A stretch of DNA of 64,000 bases. Origin: Streptomyces sp. NBC_01428. Its GTDB lineage: Bacteria > Actinomycetota > Actinomycetes > Streptomycetales > Streptomycetaceae. Below the pieces are notes generated by a model. It ran no database searches, was not told the DNA's origin, and worked only from the letters and a program-made list of their open reading frames with translations. Positions within the stretch are counted from its first letter, which is position 1. Each line of letters starts with the position of its first letter. The position numbers and the translations under genes were made by a program. Below, in pieces: positions 17,467-25,217 of the stretch. The stretch is taken from positions 5,828,001-5,892,000 of the forward strand of contig NZ_CP109499.1 in NCBI RefSeq assembly GCF_036231965.1, written 5' to 3'.

Positions 17467-18522
17467 ATGGCAGTCCACGGAGCGCGGGGCCGCAGCGGCG
17501 GGCGGCCCACCCTCGAAGAGGTGGCCGCGCGCGCCGGCGTGGGCCGCGGCACGGTCTCCCGGGTGATCAACGGCTCCCCGCGGGTCAGCGACGCGACCCG
17601 CGCCGCGGTCGAGGCGGCGGTCGCCGAACTCGGGTACGTCCCCAACACGGCGGCCCGGGCCCTGGCCGCCAACCGCACGGACGCCATCGCCCTGGTGGTC
17701 CCCGAGCCGGAGACCCGGTTCTTCGCGGAACCGTACTTCTCGGACATGCTGCGCGGTGTCGGGGCGGAACTCTCCGACACCGAGATGCAGTTGCTGCTGA
17801 TCTTCGCGGGCAGCGACCGGGAGCGGGAGCGCCTCGCCCAGTACCTGGCGGCGCACCGCGTGGACGGGGTGCTGCTCGTCTCGGTGCACGCGGACGACCC
17901 GCTGCCCGACCTGCTCTCCCAGCTGGAGATCCCGGCGGTGATCAGCGGCCGGCGCTCGGCCGAGGAGACGCTGCCGTCGGTGGACTCCGACAACTACGGC
18001 GGGGGCCGCGCCGCCGTGCAGCACCTGGTCGCCCGCGGCCGGCGCTCCATCGTCCATCTCGCCGGCCGCATGGATGTGTACGGAGCCCAGCAGCGCGTCG
18101 CCGGATACCGCCAGGGACTGCTCGACGCGGGCCGTCCGGTGGACGACCTGCTGATCGTGCCGGGCGACTTCACCGAGGAGGGCGGCCGCCGGGCCATGAC
18201 CCTGCTGCTGGAGCGCTGCCCCGACCTCGACGCGGTCTTCGCCGGCTCCGACGTCATGGCGGCGGGCGCCCGCCAGGTCCTGCGCGAGACCGGCCGCCGC
18301 ATCCCGGACGACGTGGCCCTGATCGGCTACGACGACTCGGCCATAGCCCGCCACATGGAACCGCCCCTCACCAGCGTCCGCCAGCCCATCGAGGACATGG
18401 GCCGCGCGATGACCGACCTCCTCCTCGGCGAAATAGCGGACCGCCGCCCCGCCACCTCCCGCACCCTGGAGCAGCGCCAACTGGTGCTGCCCGCCGAGCT
18501 GGTGGTGCGGGCGTCTTCGTAG
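17467..18522 (+). CDS. cebR: LacI-family repressor of cellobiose utilisation
   Basis: 351-aa LacI/GalR repressor. The N-terminal HTH (PTLEEVAARAGVGRGTVSRVING) and hinge helix (VPNTAARALAANRT) bind the CebR palindrome. The periplasmic-binding-protein-like core (about 70-340) should bind cellobiose as inducer. It is divergent from cebE with a perfect operator between. In plant-pathogenic streptomycetes the orthologue also controls thaxtomin synthesis; no thaxtomin genes are in this window. The start ATG at 17467 is the first Met before the HTH. Confidence 0.95.
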   Translation: MAVHGARGRSGGRPTLEEVAARAGVGRGTVSRVINGSPRVSDATRAAVEAAVAELGYVPNTAARALAANRTDAIALVVPEPETRFFAEPYFSDMLRGVGAELSDTEMQLLLIFAGSDRERERLAQYLAAHRVDGVLLVSVHADDPLPDLLSQLEIPAVISGRRSAEETLPSVDSDNYGGGRAAVQHLVARGRRSIVHLAGRMDVYGAQQRVAGYRQGLLDAGRPVDDLLIVPGDFTEEGGRRAMTLLLERCPDLDAVFAGSDVMAAGARQVLRETGRRIPDDVALIGYDDSAIARHMEPPLTSVRQPIEDMGRAMTDLLLGEIADRRPATSRTLEQRQLVLPAELVVRASS

Positions 18523-18858
18523 TCCCGGTGCTCCGGCTGCTCCCGGGCCGCGGGCGAACACCTTCCAGCGTTGAACCACTGGCCGGAAGCGGTCGTGTTG
18601 AGCGTCACATGTGGCAACCGTGTCGTTCGCACAACGGGCTTCGACCCTTGTGGTGAGGCGGTGTGCGCAGATTCCCGCCCGTGGCGGATGCAAACGGAAG
18701 GGATCTTTCAGCCGTCCCCGGCCCGCTGGTGCCGTGGCCTGGGAATACCTGTGGAGACCGCTGATCCGTCTGGACTAGCGTTGCCGTCGAACCGGGGGGA
18801 AGCGGTCCCTGACCAGGACCTTTTCGTGTCCCCCCACATCGATGATCAGGGGGAAGCA
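18523..18858. other. Intergenic region, no recognised feature
   Basis: 336 bp between cebR and a small secreted-protein gene, clearly less GC-rich than its surroundings. I see no gene with a credible start, no tRNA and no strong hairpin. It probably holds the promoter and leader of the downstream gene. Confidence 0.4.
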
Positions 18859-19200
18859 ATGCGCAGGACTGTAGCCCTTGCCACCGTCGCGACCGCGCTC
18901 GCGGGATCGCTGGCCGGCTTCGGAGGCCAGGCGATGGCCGTGTCGAACGGGACGGCGCCGCGAGTGTCGCAGGCGTCGTCGCAGGCGGCCGGTTGCGTGA
19001 CGGTCGTCCGCTGGTACAACAAGCGCTTCAACCGCATGGTCGAGGTGAAGAACAGCTGCGCCCGCACGGCGTGCTTCAGCGTCACGGTGGCCGCACGGCG
19101 GGACCCGGACCTCTCGATCGGCAAGAACAAGAAGGAGTCCTTCGCCTACGGCGGGGTCGCCTGGACCAAGGGCTCGGGCATCAAGAACAAGGCCTGCTGA
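18859..19200 (+). CDS. Small basic secreted protein
   Basis: 113-aa precursor with an N-terminal signal peptide (MRRTVALATVATALAGSLAG, cleaved around AMA-VSN). The mature part is about 85 residues, basic, with four cysteines (AAGCVTVV, NSCARTACF, NKAC) that could form two disulphides. Charged and aromatic residues (RWYNKRFNRMVEVKN) suggest a compact extracellular domain. The ATG at 18859 follows AGGGGGA. I do not recognise the family; small inhibitors or surface-active proteins have similar outlines, but that is only analogy. A long hairpin follows. Confidence 0.75.
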   Translation: MRRTVALATVATALAGSLAGFGGQAMAVSNGTAPRVSQASSQAAGCVTVVRWYNKRFNRMVEVKNSCARTACFSVTVAARRDPDLSIGKNKKESFAYGGVAWTKGSGIKNKAC

Positions 19201-19254
19201 CCCTCACCTCCCTCTCGCGGCCGCGTCCGGACCGTGAGCTCGAGTGACGGCCCG

Positions 19255-19318
19255 GAAGTGCCCTCCGCACCGGGACGCGGGACCTCCCAGGTCTCTCGCC
19301 CGGAGCGGAGGGCACTTC
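19255..19318. terminator. Long hairpin downstream of small secreted-protein gene
   Basis: The arms GAAGTGCCCTCCGC (19255-19268) and GCGGAGGGCACTTC (19305-19318) pair perfectly over 14 bp, and 5 more pairs follow after one A/A mismatch. The loop is 24 bases. It is strong enough for a terminator; the large loop leaves room for another function. Confidence 0.65.
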
Positions 19319-19423
19319 TCGTGCGCCCGCCGCCCCGCCACCTCCCGCACGGGCGGGTTCGACGCGCCCGGAATGCCTGGCCTGCGGTTTCCGTCCCTTC
19401 GGAGGGCTCGGTAGGGCAGGCTG

Positions 19424-20257
19424 ATGGGCATGGTCCTGCATCCCTTGCTCGGAGTCGACGAAGTGCCCGCCGTGGAGACGTACTTGGGCCGGGTGGGTGA
19501 AGTGTTCACGGTGTTCCGTGAGCAGGACTCCGGGTGTGTGTCCTACGGAGTGCGCCTTCTCGACGGCGCCCGCTGGTTCGTCAAGGAGGCCGCCGACGAA
19601 CGGGGCCGCCGCTCGCTCGACCGGGGATGGGCGTTCCACCGGTCCGTCCGGCACACCGCGATCGTGCCCCAGGTCCACCGGATGGCCGTCCGGGACGGGT
19701 GGGCGGTGGTCATGCCGTGGCGCGAGGGCGAGGTGCTCCACCACCCCACGGAGGGCAACCCACGGGACCGTACGGCCCCGGGCAGCCCGATGGCCCGCTT
19801 CCGGTCCCTGCCCGTCGCCGACATCCTGCGTGCCTACGACCGGGTCCTCGACGCCCACCTCGCCGTCGAGGCCGCCGGTCATGTCGCCGTCGACTTCTAC
19901 GACGGCACGCTGCTCTACGACTTCACCGGCCGGACGGTCCACCTCGTCGACCTCGACGCGTACCGGCCCGGCCCCTTCGTCCTCGACGAGGAGCGGCTGC
20001 CGGGCTCACGACGGTTCATGGCGCCCGAGGAGTTCGAGCGCGGGGCCGTGATCGACACCCGGACGACCGTCTTCACGCTCGGCCGGGCGGCCCGTCTGCT
20101 GCTCGACGCGGGCGACGAGGAACGGGCCTGGCGCGGCACCCCGGAACTGCTGGCGGTCGTCGAGCGCGCCACGTTCCCCGCTCCGGACGACCGCTTCCCC
20201 GACGTCCACCACTTCGCGGCGGCGTGGCGCACGGCCGGCGGCGCCCGGCAGCGCTGA
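19424..20257 (+). CDS. Protein-kinase-like (Ser/Thr kinase fold) protein
   Basis: 277-aa soluble protein with a compact kinase fold. ARWFVKEA provides the likely ATP-binding Lys, HVAVDFYDGTLLYDF corresponds to the catalytic loop and VHLVDLDAY to the metal-binding loop; GSRRFMAPEEF resembles the activation segment and APE motif of Ser/Thr kinases. The loop is not the standard HRDLKxxN, so substrate class (protein or small molecule) is open. The start at 19424 has GGG 7 bases upstream; a Met at 19430 is an alternative. The stop is only 2 bp from that of the convergent acetyltransferase. Confidence 0.75.
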   Translation: MGMVLHPLLGVDEVPAVETYLGRVGEVFTVFREQDSGCVSYGVRLLDGARWFVKEAADERGRRSLDRGWAFHRSVRHTAIVPQVHRMAVRDGWAVVMPWREGEVLHHPTEGNPRDRTAPGSPMARFRSLPVADILRAYDRVLDAHLAVEAAGHVAVDFYDGTLLYDFTGRTVHLVDLDAYRPGPFVLDEERLPGSRRFMAPEEFERGAVIDTRTTVFTLGRAARLLLDAGDEERAWRGTPELLAVVERATFPAPDDRFPDVHHFAAAWRTAGGARQR

Positions 20258-20259
20258 CC

Positions 20260-20763
20260 TCAGCCACGCACCGTCAGTTCCCAGCGGACCTCGCCGTCCT
20301 GCCACGCGTCGGTCGGCGAAAGACCCGCCGCCGCGGCGACGGCGGCGGAGGCGTGGTGCGCGGGGTGGACATGCGCGACGACCGTACGGACGCCGAACGC
20401 GCCGGTCAGCAGCGGGACCAGGGACCGGGCCGCCTCCACCGCGTACCCGCGCCCCTGCCAGGGCGTCCCCACCACCCAGGCGATCTCCGCGGCCTCCCCC
20501 TCGACGGTGGCCTGGACGGTCCCCACCAGGCACCCCTCCGGACGCGCCCGGAGCACCCAGTTGCACCAGACGACGGCGGGGTCCGGGGAGCCCGCGACGA
20601 GCCGTTCGTACCGCGCCCGCAGCGCCTCGGCGGTGAGCGGCTCCCCGCCGATGAACGCGTGCAGCGCCGGATCGGACAGCACGGCGGCCATCTCCTCGGC
20701 GTGCGCGGCGCGCAGGGGGACCAGGTCGAGCCGGGCGGTGGTGGTGTCGGGCTCGGGGTCCAT
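20260..20763 (-). CDS. GNAT-family N-acetyltransferase
   Basis: 167-aa acetyltransferase of the RimJ/RimL-like GNAT group. The acetyl-CoA-binding motif A is WVVGTPWQGRGYAVEAARSL, followed by the strand VVAHVHPAHHASAAVAAAAGL, where the conserved Asn of motif B appears as His. The substrate is unknown; such enzymes acetylate protein N-termini, antibiotics or small amines. The start ATG at 20763 gives the expected domain boundary. It is isolated, convergent with the kinase-like gene and downstream of the tRNA-His terminator. Confidence 0.85.
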   Translation of the reverse strand: MDPEPDTTTARLDLVPLRAAHAEEMAAVLSDPALHAFIGGEPLTAEALRARYERLVAGSPDPAVVWCNWVLRARPEGCLVGTVQATVEGEAAEIAWVVGTPWQGRGYAVEAARSLVPLLTGAFGVRTVVAHVHPAHHASAAVAAAAGLSPTDAWQDGEVRWELTVRG

Positions 20764-20815
20764 GGCGTCTCCGTTCGGCGGCCGCCCGGGGGGCCGGGGC
20801 ACCCCGGGAACGCAA

Positions 20816-20850
20816 TCAGCCGGTGACCTGTTCAACAGGTCACCGGCTGA
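20816..20850. terminator. tRNA-His terminator (35-bp palindrome)
   Basis: The arms TCAGCCGGTGACCTG and CAGGTCACCGGCTGA pair perfectly over 15 bp around a 5-base loop, 9 bp beyond the tRNA 3' end on the minus strand. It should end the tRNA transcript before the acetyltransferase gene. Confidence 0.85.
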
Positions 20851-20858
20851 CTACTCAG

Positions 20859-20932
20859 GGTGAGTGACGGGACTTGAACCCGCGGCCACCTGGACCACAA
20901 CCAGGTGCTCTACCAACTGAGCTACACCCACC
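20859..20932 (-). tRNA. tRNA-His (anticodon GTG)
   Basis: Read on the minus strand this is a complete cloverleaf. The 7-bp acceptor stem is GTGGGTG/CACTCAC, with an extra 5' G opposite the discriminator C, the G-1 hallmark of histidine tRNA. It has D-arm GCTC/GAGC, anticodon stem CCTGG/CCAGG with loop TTGTGGT, and T-arm with TTCAAGT. The anticodon occupies 20896-20898. CCA is not encoded. A strong terminator hairpin follows. Confidence 0.97.
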
Positions 20933-21011
20933 ATGTCCGGTCTTCGTGCTTCTCCGACCGGCCGAGAAAAAGTGTACAGGGTCGGAAGGGGTGCTCGCGC
21001 ACGGCTTTTTC

Positions 21012-21031
21012 CGGGGCCCGGACGGGCCCCG
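21012..21031. terminator. Short hairpin after orn
   Basis: An 8-bp stem CGGGGCCC/GGGCCCCG with a 4-base loop lies 8 bp beyond the orn stop; probable terminator separating orn from tRNA-His. Confidence 0.6.
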
Positions 21032-21039
21032 TCAAAGGC

Positions 21040-21642
21040 CTACTCGGTGGGTACGACGTGCTTGGCGGCGATGGTGCGGGCGGTGTCCGAGTCGGGTCCG
21101 GGCTGCGGGACGAAGATCGCCTCGCGGTAGTAGCGGAGCTCGGCGATGGACTCGCGGATGTCGGCGAGCGCGCGGTGGTTGCCGTTCTTGTCGGGGCTGT
21201 TGAAGTACGCCCGGGGGTACCAGCGGCGCGCCAGCTCCTTCACCGACGAGACGTCGACGATGCGGTAGTGGAGGTAGCCCTCCAGGCTCGCCATGTCGCG
21301 CAGCAGGAAACCGCGGTCGGTGCCGACGGAGTTCCCGCACAGCGGCGCCTTGCCGGGCTCCTTCACGTGCTCCCGTACGTAGGAGAGGACCTGCGCCTCG
21401 GCGTCCGCCAGGGTCGTGCCCCCGGCGAGCTCCTCCAGCAGACCGGACTTCGTGTGCATCTGGCGCACCACGTCCGGCATCGTCTCCAGGGCGGCGTCCG
21501 GCGGGCGGATCACGATGTCCACACCGTCGCCGAGTACGTTCAGCTCCGAGTCGGTGACCAGCGCGGCCACCTCGATGAGCGCGTCATCCGACAGCGAGAG
21601 CCCGGTCATCTCGCAGTCGATCCACACCATGCGATCGTTCAT
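21040..21642 (-). CDS. orn: Oligoribonuclease
   Basis: 200-aa DEDDh 3'-5' exoribonuclease that clears 2- to 5-nt RNA fragments, including pGpG from cyclic di-GMP breakdown. The motifs are WIDCEMTGL (D-x-E), the Asp in CGNSVGTDRGFL, and HRALADI with the catalytic His/Asp. The gene follows adpA as in other streptomycetes, separated by a strong hairpin. The start ATG at 21642 has AGGGTGAG upstream; MVWIDC (21630) would also keep the fold. Streptomyces orn mutants are known to be delayed in growth and development. Confidence 0.95.
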   Translation of the reverse strand: MNDRMVWIDCEMTGLSLSDDALIEVAALVTDSELNVLGDGVDIVIRPPDAALETMPDVVRQMHTKSGLLEELAGGTTLADAEAQVLSYVREHVKEPGKAPLCGNSVGTDRGFLLRDMASLEGYLHYRIVDVSSVKELARRWYPRAYFNSPDKNGNHRALADIRESIAELRYYREAIFVPQPGPDSDTARTIAAKHVVPTE

Positions 21643-21726
21643 GTGTCTCACCCTACGGCCCGCCCCGGCCAGGTGGACCCGCCCGTGCGCCGGGCCGCCG
21701 CGCCGGATCGCCCGGCGCACGGCATG

Positions 21727-21762
21727 CGTGAGGGCCCGCACCCGAAGGCGCGGGCCCTCACG
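21727..21762. terminator. adpA terminator hairpin
   Basis: The perfect 13-bp stem CGTGAGGGCCCGC/GCGGGCCCTCACG with a 10-base loop lies 15 bp beyond the adpA stop, before orn. Confidence 0.8.
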
Positions 21763-21777
21763 GACAGGGCGGTCGGG

Positions 21778-23010
21778 CTAGGGCGCGCTGCGCTGCCCGG
21801 GCAGGCCGGCCCGGCCCGCGACGTACAGCTCGGGCCGTTCGCGCAGCGCGTCAGGCGCGAGCGCCGAGGCGCCCAGGGCCGCCGCGGTGCGGCGGGTCTG
21901 CATCGGGACCGGACCCGGATGCTCCTGGTGCACCGACGCCGGCGGTCCGACCGGACCCGTCACGCTCTCCGGGTCCACCGAACGTTCCGCCTGCGGCCGG
22001 CGGGCGCGGTACGCCGCCCGGTACGCGGCCGGGGACGATCCCAGCTGGCGCCGGAAGTGACCCCGCAGCGCGACCGGTGAGCGGAAGCCGCAGCGGCCCG
22101 CCACCTCGTCGACCGAGTAGTCGGACGTCTCCAGCAGCCGCTGTGCCTGCAGCACGCGTTGCGTGATCAGCCACTGCAGCGGAGCACTGCCGGTCAGCGA
22201 ACGGAACCGGCGGTCGAAGGTGCGGCGGCTCATGTAGGCGCGCGCCGCCAGCGTCTCCACGTCGAACTGTTCGTGGAGGTGCTCCAGCGCCCAGGCGACG
22301 ACCTCGGCCAGCGGGTCGGCGCCGATCTCCTCCGGCAGCGACCGGTCGAGATAGCGTTCCTGGCCGCCACTGCGCCGGGGCGGCACCACCAGACGCCGGG
22401 CGAGCGCGCCGGCGGCCTCATTGCCGTGGTCCGTGCGCACGATGTGGAGGCAGAGATCGATTCCGGCCGCCGTCCCCGCCGACGTGAGCACGTCGCCGTC
22501 GTCCACGAAGAGTTCGCGGGGGTCGACGTGCACCGACGGATAGCGCTTGGCCAGTGTCGGTGCGTACATCCAGTGGGTGGTCGCCGGACGGCCGTCCAGT
22601 AAACCGGCCGCGGCCAGCACGAAGGCGCCGGTGCACAGTCCGACGATGCGGGCACCTTCCTCGTGCGCGCGGCGCAGTGCGTCGAGTGCCTCCTCGGGTG
22701 GTGGCGAGGTGATCGACCGCCAGGCGGGCACGACCACCGTGCCGGCCCTGGAGATCGCTTCCAAGCCATGTGGTGCGGTGAGTTCCAGGCCCCCTGTGGT
22801 CCGCAGCGGGCCTTCCTCGCCGGCGCACACCAGAAGGCGGTAGCGCGGCACGCCGGCGTCCTGGCGGTCAATCCCGAACACCGACAACGGTATGGAACTC
22901 TCGAAGATGGGGCCGCCGCTGAACAGCAGCACCGCGACGATCTCCTTGCGGCGTCGCCCGGACAGCTTCCGGGCCGCGGCATCCGGCGCGGCAGTGGAGT
23001 CGTGGCTCAT
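21778..23010 (-). CDS. adpA: AdpA (BldH), global developmental regulator
   Basis: 410-aa transcription factor. The N-terminal DJ-1/PfpI-like dimerisation domain (about 25-190) is followed by two AraC-type HTHs (about 225-330: FDVETLAARAYMSRRTFDRRF and YSVDEVAGRCGFRSPVALRGHFRRQ), then a disordered tail. AdpA switches on aerial growth, secreted proteases and secondary metabolism in Streptomyces. Codon 137 is TTA (22600-22602), the rare leucine codon read only by the bldA tRNA, so translation should depend on bldA as in characterised adpA genes. The identity of the N-terminus, the TTA and the adjacent orn make this a confident call. Confidence 0.97.
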   Translation of the reverse strand: MSHDSTAAPDAAARKLSGRRRKEIVAVLLFSGGPIFESSIPLSVFGIDRQDAGVPRYRLLVCAGEEGPLRTTGGLELTAPHGLEAISRAGTVVVPAWRSITSPPPEEALDALRRAHEEGARIVGLCTGAFVLAAAGLLDGRPATTHWMYAPTLAKRYPSVHVDPRELFVDDGDVLTSAGTAAGIDLCLHIVRTDHGNEAAGALARRLVVPPRRSGGQERYLDRSLPEEIGADPLAEVVAWALEHLHEQFDVETLAARAYMSRRTFDRRFRSLTGSAPLQWLITQRVLQAQRLLETSDYSVDEVAGRCGFRSPVALRGHFRRQLGSSPAAYRAAYRARRPQAERSVDPESVTGPVGPPASVHQEHPGPVPMQTRRTAAALGASALAPDALRERPELYVAGRAGLPGQRSAP

Positions 23011-23384
23011 CCTGCTAAGCCCCCCTCGGTGGTCGCGGCTCCTCGGTTGTGTCGCTCCTGCACGTTTCCCCTCGGTCCTGCACGAGTCCCCCGCCGTAAG
23101 ACAAGATCGAATCTACTGTGTCCCGTGGCGCCAAGGTGACCAGATCGGTACTCCGCAGAATGTCGACATGGCAACTTGGCGTGAAGCATTCGATCACGAA
23201 GCGTTGCACTCGTGGGCCGTGCAGGGAAGTGCGCCTCGTGGCCGTGGCCAATCCACGTAGGGTGCGTGCGCCCTCCGTACCCCTTTCGGTGCAGGTGGAA
23301 CGGGGGTTGGGGGGTCGTTCGACCAAGGGATGGGCCATAACGAGAAGTTGGCTGAAAAGAAACGCAGGAGTGCGCGCAAACCGG
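23011..23384. other. adpA upstream region
   Basis: 374 bp without a gene, AT-richer than the surroundings and likely to contain the adpA promoter and long leader. TGGCGTGAAG at 23177-23186 matches 9 of 10 bases of the AdpA-binding consensus TGGCSNGWWY, consistent with the known autoregulation of adpA. I could not place the transcription start. Confidence 0.5.
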
Positions 23385-23927
23385 TCAGTCGACCGGCTGG
23401 TTCCCCGCACCGTGACGCCCGCCACGACGGGTTCCCGAGCCGCTCGTGCCACGTTGGCCGCCCCCCGTCCCCGCACCGTTCCCGCGTCCCGCGCCCGCCG
23501 CCGGACCCGGCGCGGTCCTCCCGTGCCGGCCCCGCTGCTGCGGTGCGCGCTGCCGCGCCGACGACCGTTCGGCGTCCCGCTGTTGCTCGCGCAGGACGGC
23601 CGCGCCGCGCTCGGACCGGCGCAGCAGCACCAGGCAGGCTCCGGTCACGGCCGCGAGACCGAGGGCGGTTCCGGTCGCGCCGGCCAGTGAGGTGCCGTAC
23701 CAGAAGAGGACCACGGGGACGAGGACGCAGCTGAAGGCCGCCCAGCGGACCAGGTCGCTCACCGTGTCGGTCGCGGGCGCCGGCGCGGGGCGGGGGGCGG
23801 CGTGCGCTCCGGGGTGCACCGCGGGGTGCGATCCGGACGGGGGTGCGGCGGGGCGCGATCCGGACGGGGGCACGGCGGAAGAAGAGGACGGGGCGGACGG
23901 GCGGGGGGCGGTGTCGGGTCCGGGCAC
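23385..23927 (-). CDS. Small membrane protein with two spans, unknown
   Basis: 180-aa protein. The N-terminus (about 1-60) is Pro/Ser/Ala-rich with repeated PPSGS units. Two adjacent hydrophobic helices follow (about residues 65-105: WAAFSCVLVPVVLFWYGTSL and ATGTALGLAAVTGACLVLL), then a strongly basic Arg/Gly-rich tail. I chose the GTG at 23927 because GGGAG lies 6 bases upstream; ATGs at 23960 and 23969 have no usable site. It is always near adpA in genomes I recall, but no function is known to me. Confidence 0.65.
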   Translation of the reverse strand: MPGPDTAPRPSAPSSSSAVPPSGSRPAAPPSGSHPAVHPGAHAAPRPAPAPATDTVSDLVRWAAFSCVLVPVVLFWYGTSLAGATGTALGLAAVTGACLVLLRRSERGAAVLREQQRDAERSSARQRAPQQRGRHGRTAPGPAAGAGRGNGAGTGGGQRGTSGSGTRRGGRHGAGNQPVD

Positions 23928-24319
23928 GTTCTGCTCCCTAGTACTCCTGTTGTTCTCCATGCTCTCCATGGCGGTGGCTGCGCAGGGTTCAACGCCTGGT
24001 CGACCGGCCGGTCACTGCCCGGGCGCCCGACTCCGCCGTCCGGCAGGGTGGCACACGACGCGCGCACCCGCCCGTACGGTCAGGAAAGCGCCCGTCCCCG
24101 GGTGAACCCCGTGCAAACCGCCTGTACGGGGCAGCAACCATTGCGTTACGGGCGCCTCTCATGCATGCTCCCTGGAACGCCGCGTAAGGCGCGCGGGATC
24201 TGGGCAGAGGAGGCGTGCCGCCGTACCCTTGGGGGTATGGGGTCGGGAAGATGTTTCCCGGACACAGCTCTGCCGATCGCAGTCGTCCCCACCACGAGGA
24301 TCCAGACGCCGAGACAATC
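23928..24319. other. Divergent promoter region, membrane protein / stress protein
   Basis: 392 bp without a gene. The only structure noticed is a small inverted repeat TACCC-TTGG-GGGTA around 24225-24238, near the stress-protein side. The rest shows no recognised element. Confidence 0.4.
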
Positions 24320-24847
24320 ATGGCCGGTCACGAATTCTTCGATCACGCGGACCGCAAGCGCCCGCTCGCCGATCCCACGGCGGCCGAGCCCCTGGCGGCG
24401 GAAGCTCCGCGCCAGTCCTGCGATCCCGCCTTCAAGCACGGCGTCGTCGTCGGTTTCGACGGCTCGACGTCCAGCGAGCGCGCCCTCGCCTACGCGATCG
24501 GCATGGCTCACCGCTCAGGCTCGGGCCTGATCATCGTGCACGTGGCCAACCGGCTGCCCACCACCGTGTGGGCGGGCTGCGAGCCACCCGTCTTCGTCGA
24601 CGTCCCCGACCACCGCACCGAGGTGCTGGGACTGGAACTGGCCTGCGCCGAGTACCTCTCCGAGGTCCCGTGGATCCTGGTCGAGCGCGGCGGCGACATC
24701 TGCCACGAACTCGAAGAGGTGGGGCGGGAGTACGAGGCGGACGCCATCGTCGTCGGCTCCACGCACGGCATCGTCGGGCGCATCTTCGGCTCCGTCGCCG
24801 GGCGGCTCGCCAAGCGCGCCAGGCGCCCCGTGATCGTCATTCCCTGA
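24320..24847 (+). CDS. Universal stress protein (UspA family)
   Basis: 175-aa single-domain Usp protein. The N-terminal 35 residues are a polar extension; the Usp fold runs from VVVGFDGSTSSERALAYAIGMA to VGSTHGIVGRIFGSVAGRLAKRARRPVIVIP. The ATP-binding pattern G-x2-G-x9-G-(S/T) appears as G...GRIFGSVAGRLAKRARRPV, with spacing close to but not identical with the canonical one. A role in stress or dormancy is the family expectation. The ATG at 24320 matches the start I recall for streptomycete orthologues; the ribosome site is weak. Confidence 0.85.
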   Translation: MAGHEFFDHADRKRPLADPTAAEPLAAEAPRQSCDPAFKHGVVVGFDGSTSSERALAYAIGMAHRSGSGLIIVHVANRLPTTVWAGCEPPVFVDVPDHRTEVLGLELACAEYLSEVPWILVERGGDICHELEEVGREYEADAIVVGSTHGIVGRIFGSVAGRLAKRARRPVIVIP

Positions 24848-25217
24848 CGTCGCGTCACGCCGGCCGCACCGATGCGGGGAGCGGCCTCCCGCTTCTCCGT
24901 GAGCCTCTCCGCGCGGCGGGTCAACCTACCGGCGCGTAGCGGGTGTTCGTGCCCTGGTGGGGGGAATACACCGGACGCCGGTCCTTGTGGCGGCGACCGC
25001 CGGGACGCGCATCTTCCGCACCGGACAGCAGGACACCCGACGCCGCCCCCGGACTGCCGCGACGCGCCGCGGCCGGGGTGTGACGGCCACCGGCTGAGAC
25101 CGGCGCGGGCCGGGGCAATTGGGCGGCTCCGGCCCTTCGGGGACGGTCCCCGTGCACAGGTGGCGCGCACGGGGACCGTTCATGTCCGGCTTTTCGTGGG
25201 GGACTTGGCGGAGCGGA
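24848..25217. other. Intergenic region with glmS terminator
   Basis: 370 bp between two convergent genes. Apart from the hairpin near 25143-25179 I see no gene with a credible start or domain and no other element. Confidence 0.5.
25143..25179. terminator. glmS terminator hairpin
   Basis: The 13-bp perfect stem ACGGTCCCCGTGC (25143-25155) with GCACGGGGACCGT (25167-25179) and an 11-base loop lies 38 bp past the glmS stop. Confidence 0.75.

Noticed and set aside
21513..21521. ATGTCCACA, a one-base variant of a DnaA box, inside orn
   Set aside because: Single copy, in coding sequence and with a mismatch in the first base; expected by chance.
24926..25183. Small minus-strand open frames between the stress protein and glmS
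   Set aside because: Arg/Pro-rich translations without ribosome site or recognisable domain, overlapping the glmS terminator.
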